Part shown: piece after piece, positions 14,999 through 19,593 of the stretch
How the letters are laid out: each line of letters opens with the position of its first letter
Position numbering within the stretch: the stretch's first letter is position 1
Source: Candidatus Treponema faecavium
GTDB taxonomy: Bacteria; Spirochaetota; Spirochaetia; Treponematales; Treponemataceae
Direction of reading: 5' to 3'
DNA length: 19,593 nt
NCBI GenBank assembly: GCA_019113455.1
Contig: DXHG01000137.1
Coordinates: forward strand, 1 to 19,593
Position numbers and translations under genes: made by a program
The notes under the pieces: model-generated
Seen by the model: the letters and a program-made list of their open reading frames with translations, nothing else
What the model was told of the DNA's origin: nothing
Databases searched by the model: none

Positions 14999-17044
14999 GT
15001 GAATATCCGCATAGGCCTTATCGGCAATCAAAACTGCGGCAAAACGACGCTGTTTAATCAGCTGACTGGCAGCAATCAGCATGTAGGTAACTTTCCCGGT
15101 GTTACCGTTGAAGGCAAAACCGGTATAATAAAACCGTCGTTTTTCAAAGGAGAAGAATTCAGCGGGCAAACGATAACTGCAGAACTTGTAGACCTGCCCG
15201 GTATTTACTCGCTTTCTCCGTATACGTCGGAAGAGATTGTTACGCGAGACTTTTTGACATCTGGACATCCCGATGCGCTTATCAATATCCTTGATGCAAC
15301 GAATATTGAGCGGAACTTATACCTGACGCTGCAGCTTATGGAAATGCAGATACCGATGGTCGTTGCACTGAACATGATGGATGAGGTTCGCAGCGCCGGC
15401 AATGCCATCGACGTTGCCGCGCTTGAACAGGAACTCAAGATAGATATCATTCCGATTGCGGCGAACAAGGGCGAAGGCGTGCTGGAACTTGCGCAGCGTG
15501 CTGCCGCTGCGGCGATACGCAAAAAAACGCCTGAAAAACTCGACTTTTGCGATGGGCCGGTACATCAGGCGATACATTCCATAGCCCACTTAATCGACGA
15601 CCACGCCGCCGCCGCGCATCTGCCGCTGCGGTTTGCCGCGACAAAACTGGTTGAAGGAGACGAGCCGATTCTCAAGGCGCTGCAGCTGAACGCAAACGAG
15701 CAGGATATTCTTGGGCACATCGTTGCGGAAATGGAAACGGCGCTTGGAACGGACCGCGAGGCGGCGCTTGCCGACATGCGCTATGCCTATATCGCGCGCA
15801 TCACGCGGGACACGGTGCACCGTCACGGCGAAACAAAAGAACAGCTGCGTTCAATCAAAATCGACAGCATTCTGACGCACCGTATTCTGGCAATTCCCAT
15901 TTTTTTAGCCATTATGGCGCTTATTTTCTATTTAACATTCGGCCTGATCGGAGCCGCGCTCAGCGATTGGCTTTCTGCCGGTATTGAATTTGTGTCCGCA
16001 GCTGCTGATTCGGCACTGAGCGCGTACGGGCTTAATCCGCTTGTGCAGTCGCTGATTATAGACGGCGTGTTCGCCGGCGTAGGCAGCGTGCTTTCATTTA
16101 TGCCGACGATACTGGTGCTGTTCTTTTTTCTCGCGCTGCTTGAAGATTCAGGCTATATGGCGCGCGTCGCGTTCGTAATGGATACGGTGCTGCGCAAGAT
16201 AGGGCTTTCGGGCAAGTCGTTTGTGCCCATGCTTATTGGCTTTGGCTGCTCGGTTCCCGCCATTATGGCAGCGCGCACGCTGTCGAGCCGCCGCGACAAG
16301 AAACTGACGATTTTTATTCTGCCGTTTATGTCGTGCAGCGCAAAACTGCCGGTATACGCGCTGTTTACCGCGGCGTTTTTTCCGGACCGCGCGCCGCTTG
16401 TGATGATCGGGTTGTATATCGGCGGCATGATTGTCGCCGTGCTGGGAGCGCTGCTTTTGCGCAATACGATATTCCGCGGAAACCCCGTTCCGTTTGTGCT
16501 TGAGCTTCCGGCATACCGCCTGCCGTCGCTGCACAGCATGGTGCTGAATATCGGGGAAAAGGCGAAAGACTTTTTGTACCGCGCGTTTACGATTATCTGC
16601 GCGGCTTCTGTCGCCGTGTGGTTCCTTACAACGTTTGACGTAAAGCTGAATGTTGCGGCAGACCCCGAACACAGCATACTCGCGATACTTGGTTCTTGTA
16701 TTGCGCCGGTGTTCCGGCCGCTCGGTTTTGGCGGCTGGCAGCTTTCTACCGCGCTTGTTACCGGCCTTACTGCGAAAGAGACAGTAGTAAGCACTTTGGC
16801 TGTTCTTCTGGGAACCGGCGCCGGAACAGGCCTGCAGGCGGCGCTCGCGCAGTTTATGAGCCCCGCCGCGGCGCTCGCGTTTTTGACATTCGTGCTGCTG
16901 TACATGCCGTGCGTAGCGTCTCTTGCCGTTACGCGGCGCGAAATAGGACGCAGAAACGCCCTCGCGGCTATGGTGTTCCAGACGGGAACGGCGTGGATTA
17001 TGGCGTGGATTGTGTACCATGCCGCGCTGCTGTTCGGCTTATAG
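14999..17044 (+). CDS. feoB: Ferrous iron transport protein FeoB
   Basis: GTP-regulated inner-membrane ferrous iron importer. The 681-residue product has an N-terminal G domain with G1 GNQNCGKTT (9-17), the NFPGVTVE switch, G3 DLPG (65-68) and G4 NMMD (125-128). A helical GDI region follows, then the polytopic domain with two Gate repeats, IGFGCSVPAI with a membrane cysteine at 417, PFMSCSAKLPVYALF, and the C-terminal VTGLTAKETVVSTL and YMPCVASLAV. The GTG start at 14999 has GGAGG (14987-14991) 7 nt upstream. An open frame reaches back to 14927 but overlaps feoA and would add residues before the G domain. It forms an operon with feoA and converges on the MFS gene. Confidence 0.96.
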   Translation: MNIRIGLIGNQNCGKTTLFNQLTGSNQHVGNFPGVTVEGKTGIIKPSFFKGEEFSGQTITAELVDLPGIYSLSPYTSEEIVTRDFLTSGHPDALINILDATNIERNLYLTLQLMEMQIPMVVALNMMDEVRSAGNAIDVAALEQELKIDIIPIAANKGEGVLELAQRAAAAAIRKKTPEKLDFCDGPVHQAIHSIAHLIDDHAAAAHLPLRFAATKLVEGDEPILKALQLNANEQDILGHIVAEMETALGTDREAALADMRYAYIARITRDTVHRHGETKEQLRSIKIDSILTHRILAIPIFLAIMALIFYLTFGLIGAALSDWLSAGIEFVSAAADSALSAYGLNPLVQSLIIDGVFAGVGSVLSFMPTILVLFFFLALLEDSGYMARVAFVMDTVLRKIGLSGKSFVPMLIGFGCSVPAIMAARTLSSRRDKKLTIFILPFMSCSAKLPVYALFTAAFFPDRAPLVMIGLYIGGMIVAVLGALLLRNTIFRGNPVPFVLELPAYRLPSLHSMVLNIGEKAKDFLYRAFTIICAASVAVWFLTTFDVKLNVAADPEHSILAILGSCIAPVFRPLGFGGWQLSTALVTGLTAKETVVSTLAVLLGTGAGTGLQAALAQFMSPAAALAFLTFVLLYMPCVASLAVTRREIGRRNALAAMVFQTGTAWIMAWIVYHAALLFGL

Positions 17045-17173
17045 CGCAGCTGTATCTCCGCCTTTATGAGGAAACCAGCTGCTTGCAAACCCTGCCGCAT
17101 CTGCTCCAGGGCGCAGCCCTAAACTGGGCAGCGAGCCCCGCAGCGGCCCGCTGCAAAAAGAAAACCGCCTGCA
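17045..17173. other. Convergent feoB-MFS spacer with an in-frame Cys-rich remnant
   Basis: No classical terminator with a T-run is visible on either strand, although there are G/C-rich dyads such as GCAGCG/CGCTGC near 17146-17160. The feoB frame continues after its TAG with eight sense codons, an ATG at 17066 and 17 further codons to TAA at 17122. These encode CKPCRIC, a CxxCxxC pattern. No Shine-Dalgarno precedes the ATG. It may be a decayed FeoB tail or chance. Confidence 0.35.
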
Positions 17174-18445
17174 TCAGTGTTCAAGCTGCCGCATGGCCTT
17201 GAACCGGGAAAACGCCGTACAGACAAGCACGCCCAGCACGCCGATTACGGCAAAAAGAAATGCGGCGCCGGAACCTTTGCCGGTTCCGAAAAGGCGATTG
17301 AAGACCGTACAGCTTCGGTCAGCCATAAACGGCTCGAATACACGGTCAATAAGAATGCCTCCGGCAAGATAGCCGAGCGGTATCGTAAAAAACTGAAGCA
17401 TGTTCCGTGCGGAATACAGCCTTCCCTGCATATCCGAAGGAATCCGGCTTCTCAGCAGTGCATCAAGGTTCGTGTTCATTACCGGTATGCACAGCCAGCC
17501 AATAAACGCTCCGGCGCACCAGACAGCAGGGCTTCTGAAAAAGGCAAGCATAAAGTTCTCCGTGCTCATTGCAATGAACAGCGATGCAATAATTACTTTT
17601 ACTCTGCTGTGAGGCGCCGCAAGCAGTGCCGCAGCCGCGCTGCCGGCAATCATCGCTATGCCGGCAGCGGACTGGACTGCGGCAAGCACGGTTTCATCCG
17701 CAACGCTGAGAATCATTGCAGGAAGCGCCGCGTTATAGATAGAGGCTATAAAATTGATTGCTGCAAGAAAAAGTAGTACCTGAAGTATTCCGACATTCTT
17801 TGCAAGAAAAATACCGGCTTCTTGCAGGTCTGTCATGATGCGGCGCTCTGCGTGTTTTGCATTTTTTATCTCCGGAATCCTGACAAAGCAGAGCAGGCAA
17901 AAGAACGCGGCTGTGAATGATGCCAGATCGGCAATGATTACAGCGGGCAAACCTCCTGCGGCGTACAATACCGCAGCCGTAAAAGGGGCAGCCATGTTAA
18001 TCACGCTGTATGCCAGCGCGTTAAGGCTGCCTGCTTTTTGGTATTTGTCCGCAGGCGTAACAAGCGTAGCGGCTGCTTCGCTTGCCGGCTGCTGGAATGA
18101 CTGCGCTGTTCCTGTTATGCAGTTTACAATATAGATATGCCAGAGCTGCAGGTTTCCCGACAGCCACATAAGAAGTATCGTGAGGGTGCATACTGCCGCG
18201 GCGGTATCGGCCGCGAGCATCAGGTGTTTTTTGTGCATCCTGTCTGTGAGTATCCCGGCAGGAAGCGACAAAAGAATATACGGCACATACGAAGACACCG
18301 TCAAAAGCGCGGTACTGAATGCGGAACCGGTTTTGCCATACGCCCACAAGATAAGCGCGAACGGTGTAAGTGAAGACCCAAAACGCGAAAGCGTCTGAGT
18401 TGCCCATAATATGATAAAATTGCTGAATTTTTGTTTGTCTTTCAT
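17174..18445 (-). CDS. MFS transporter (MFS_3, macrolide-efflux-like)
   Basis: Predicted secondary transporter of the major facilitator superfamily in the inner membrane. The 423 residues are strongly hydrophobic, with about 12 transmembrane helices. The loop after TM2 has the MFS motif-A form AGILTDRMHKKHL near residues 63-75, and RSRIPSDMQGRLYSARNM lies in the equivalent loop of the second half. The overall pattern recalls the MFS_3 drug exporters (MefA-like), so proton-driven efflux of a small molecule is the likeliest role; the substrate cannot be read. The ATG at 18445 has AAGGAG (plus 18453-18458) 7 nt upstream. A promoter and about 140 nt of structured leader precede it. It stands alone on the minus strand and converges on feoB. 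Confidence 0.88.
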   Translation of the reverse strand: MKDKQKFSNFIILWATQTLSRFGSSLTPFALILWAYGKTGSAFSTALLTVSSYVPYILLSLPAGILTDRMHKKHLMLAADTAAAVCTLTILLMWLSGNLQLWHIYIVNCITGTAQSFQQPASEAAATLVTPADKYQKAGSLNALAYSVINMAAPFTAAVLYAAGGLPAVIIADLASFTAAFFCLLCFVRIPEIKNAKHAERRIMTDLQEAGIFLAKNVGILQVLLFLAAINFIASIYNAALPAMILSVADETVLAAVQSAAGIAMIAGSAAAALLAAPHSRVKVIIASLFIAMSTENFMLAFFRSPAVWCAGAFIGWLCIPVMNTNLDALLRSRIPSDMQGRLYSARNMLQFFTIPLGYLAGGILIDRVFEPFMADRSCTVFNRLFGTGKGSGAAFLFAVIGVLGVLVCTAFSRFKAMRQLEH

Positions 18446-18477
18446 TGCTTTGCTCCTTGTGATAGTTTGTGAGCAAA

Positions 18478-18529
18478 GCCTGGCGGACTTTATATATATG
18501 TATGCTCCATGCGGCCGTCCGCTTCAGGC
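18478..18529 (-). promoter_or_regulatory. Leader hairpin upstream of the MFS gene
   Basis: In the minus-strand RNA GCCTG-AA-GCGGAC (18529-18517) pairs with GTCCGC-CAGGC (18488-18478), an 11-bp stem with a 2-nt bulge and a 28-nt A/T-rich loop. It sits 19 nt before the MFS Shine-Dalgarno. Its 5' arm overlaps the end of a possible leader reading frame, as in translation-controlled attenuators. Confidence 0.5.
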
Positions 18530-18559
18530 TTCGCAGGGAGCTGCTGCAATGCAGAGCAC
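18524..18559 (-). CDS. Possible 11-residue leader peptide of the MFS gene
   Basis: A GTG reading frame on the minus strand encodes about MLCIAAAPCEA and stops with TGA inside the 5' arm of the leader hairpin. AAGGAGG (plus 18570-18576) lies 10 nt upstream, a little far but strong, and has no other obvious gene to serve. The predicted promoter at 18592-18620 would start the RNA just before it. A frame this short can arise by chance, so the call rests on the arrangement and not on the peptide. Confidence 0.35.
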   Translation of the reverse strand: MLCIAAAPCEA

Positions 18560-18591
18560 AGGTGTGTAGCCTCCTTACTGTTGATGCAGAG

Positions 18592-18620
18592 AGCATAGAT
18601 AAAAATGGCTGTTTTGTCTA
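18592..18620 (-). promoter_or_regulatory. Promoter for the MFS gene
   Basis: On the minus strand: TAGACA (plus 18615-18620), a 17-bp spacer and TATGCT (plus 18592-18597). The -35 box matches consensus at five of six positions and the -10 box at four of six. The predicted start is near 18585, giving a leader of about 140 nt before the MFS ATG. Confidence 0.5.
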
Positions 18621-18716
18621 TCACTGGCCAGGGCACGGCATTTGCTTTGTGTGCTGCACATGCAGCGGCAGATTGCAGTTTTTTGCGCCGGACTGCCGCA
18701 GCGCCGTCAAAATCAG

Positions 18717-18722
18717 TATAAT
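18717..18722 (+). promoter_or_regulatory. -10 box directly before the YkgJ-type gene
   Basis: A perfect TATAAT ends only five bases before the ATG at 18728. No good -35 box lies 16-18 bp upstream. If it is used, the transcript starts at or within the start codon. Confidence 0.5.
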
Positions 18723-18727
18723 ACGGC

Positions 18728-19381
18728 ATGGCTTTTGACTGGTTAAAAAACACTTGCGCATACCGGCTTACGGCAGGTATGGAATCGCTGTATCGCGAAA
18801 TAGACGAACTGCAGGCGGCGTGGAAAGCGCGCGGGCCGTTCAGCTGCCCGCACGGCTGCGGCAGCTGCTGCGAGCGCTTTGAGCCGGATATGCTCTATGC
18901 AGAAGCGCTGTATCTTGCCTGTTGGCTGCTTGACCGCAGACCGGATACGGCGCAGGCACTGCTTGACGGAACATATGCGGCGCCTGCGGGGCGTTCGGCA
19001 GAAGACTGCATGTTTTATGATCCCGCCTCAGCTTATCACTGCACTATATACGGCGCGCGCGGTGTCATCTGCCGCATGTTCGGCTTTTCAGGAGACCGCG
19101 GAAAAGACGGGCTTGTACGCTGGCGTCCCTGCCGCTTTTACCCGCAGCAGGAAAACGGCAGTCTTGGGCAGGCATCGCAGGACGAACTGTATCTGCGTTT
19201 TGGAGCCGCTCCTCCGGTGATGGATGCAGTGATGCGGCAAGTTCTGGCGCTTGATCCCGAAAACACGCAGACGGTACCGCTGCGGAACGCCGTTGTGCAG
19301 GCGCTGGGCGCTGCGGCGCTTTTACGGGAACTTTCGGCGCACAGCGGAGATACGCACGTTCCGCCGCAGGGCGCGGCATAA
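18728..19381 (+). CDS. YkgJ-family cysteine-cluster protein
   Basis: Member of the YkgJ (CxxCxxCC) family, whose cysteines are presumed to bind zinc or an Fe-S cluster; the biochemical role is not established. The 217-residue protein has CPHGCGSCCERF near residue 39, which supplies the N-terminal cluster. The second half of the signature is a C-FYDP segment followed by YHCTIYGARGVICRMFGF and then WRPCRFYP. There is no signal peptide or membrane segment, so it is probably cytoplasmic. No Shine-Dalgarno precedes the ATG, and TATAAT lies five bases upstream, suggesting leaderless translation. It is divergent from the MFS gene and shares a 282-bp intergenic region with it. A likely terminator surrounds its stop codon. 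Confidence 0.85.
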   Translation: MAFDWLKNTCAYRLTAGMESLYREIDELQAAWKARGPFSCPHGCGSCCERFEPDMLYAEALYLACWLLDRRPDTAQALLDGTYAAPAGRSAEDCMFYDPASAYHCTIYGARGVICRMFGFSGDRGKDGLVRWRPCRFYPQQENGSLGQASQDELYLRFGAAPPVMDAVMRQVLALDPENTQTVPLRNAVVQALGAAALLRELSAHSGDTHVPPQGAA

Positions 19382-19396
19382 GGCGGCGGCATTTTT
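19361..19396 (+). terminator. Probable terminator of the YkgJ-type gene
   Basis: CCGCCGC (19361-19367) pairs with GCGGCGG (19383-19389) around a 15-nt loop that contains the TAA stop codon. CA and then five T residues (19392-19396) follow. The loop is longer than usual, hence moderate confidence. Confidence 0.5.
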
Positions 19397-19458
19397 CACG
19401 TTGTGCGCCGTGCACATGGCACTGTATGAGCGTATCGGCTGAGCAGCAGGCTGACAGT

Positions 19459-19587
19459 TTTCCCGATGACAAAATTTAAATTTGGCGATTGCAAATAAAA
19501 AATTTGCTGATGGCTAAATTTTATTTTGCCGTTTATCCGGTAAGAAATTTGCCGTCGGCCAGCGAGACACTTGCCATCGGCAAACTT
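19459..19587 (-). repeat. Right 22-bp-periodic repeat array, inverted relative to the left one
   Basis: TTTGCC-like cores (the complement of GGCAAA) start at 19459, 19481, 19503, 19525, 19548 and 19570, so the spacing is 22, 22, 22, 23 and 22 bp. Several carry the extended form with GAT or GTC before GGC. TTGCC-ATC-GGCAA (19571-19583) is a perfect dyad, and GCAAAT-AAAAA-ATTTGC (19491-19507) is another. Read on the minus strand, the units match the left array in order. One 22-bp unit (plus 19509-19530) is identical to plus 33-54, and the inner boundary GGGAAAACTGTCAGCC matches GGGAAATCTGACAGCC at 77-92. This copy has one extra unit. The array reaches the window edge and may continue. Function unknown. 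Confidence 0.88.
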
Positions 19588-19593
19588 TTACTT

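Noticed and set aside
16153..17100. Long minus-strand frame (315 codons) opposite feoB
   Set aside because: It is fully antisense to an intact, motif-complete feoB, has no recognisable domain and reflects codon bias.
17140..17165. Terminator for feoB or the MFS gene at the GCAGCG/CGCTGC dyad
   Set aside because: Only A residues follow it on the plus strand, and on the minus strand the T-run precedes the stem, so the geometry is wrong for either gene.
18469..18738. Plus-strand frame of 89 codons overlapping the start of the YkgJ-type gene
   Set aside because: No Shine-Dalgarno, no family resemblance, and it covers the divergent regulatory region with a clear promoter on the opposite strand.
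18490..18753. Minus-strand frame of 87 codons upstream of the MFS gene
   Set aside because: It starts inside the YkgJ-type gene and spans the predicted MFS promoter and leader; its composition does not look like a protein.

Overview
The window looks like core chromosome of a spirochaete, most likely a Treponema of moderate G+C (near 50% by eye). This is inferred from gene content: SpoVG and L25 (CTC form) around a tRNA-Gln, a DUF115/Maf-type motility-associated glycosyltransferase, a membrane-anchored parvulin-like chaperone, lipoprotein-like leaders with relaxed lipoboxes, and a TPR protein with aspartate-rich calcium-type loops. The species cannot be resolved from the sequence. Most genes are housekeeping genes, and I see no phage, transposase, toxin-antitoxin or CRISPR genes.

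Layout. Positions 1-102 hold a 22-bp-periodic repeat array, followed by about 200 bp with no gene. A consensus sigma-70 promoter abuts ispE. A plus-strand run follows: ispE, spoVG, tRNA-Gln(TTG), rplY, an intrinsic terminator, then the tight cluster tilS-ftsH-TPR/Asp-loop protein-htrA-lepA, which closes at a bidirectional terminator (11193-11218). Convergent to it is a minus-strand pair, a parvulin-like membrane chaperone followed by a DUF115 glycosyltransferase-like gene. A divergent promoter region (14468-14679) with several dyads separates this pair from plus-strand feoA-feoB. A minus-strand MFS exporter with an attenuator-like leader converges on feoB. A plus-strand YkgJ-type cysteine-cluster gene comes last, followed by a second 22-bp array (19459-19587) in inverted orientation.

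How the genes work together. The tilS-lepA cluster joins translation fidelity (lysidine synthesis, EF4) with membrane and envelope proteolysis (FtsH, HtrA) and an exported TPR protein whose gene runs into htrA. The minus-strand pair adds an envelope folding factor and a probable flagellin-glycosylation factor. FeoAB is a ferrous iron importer whose FeoA carries an unusual six-cysteine tail.

The least explained features are: (1) the two inverted arrays bounding the window, with units at almost exact 22-bp spacing; (2) a terminator-shaped hairpin inside the first 19 codons of the DUF115 gene; (3) a promoter, leader-peptide and hairpin architecture ahead of the MFS gene; (4) promoters whose -10 boxes sit almost on the start codons of ispE and the YkgJ gene, suggesting leaderless mRNAs.
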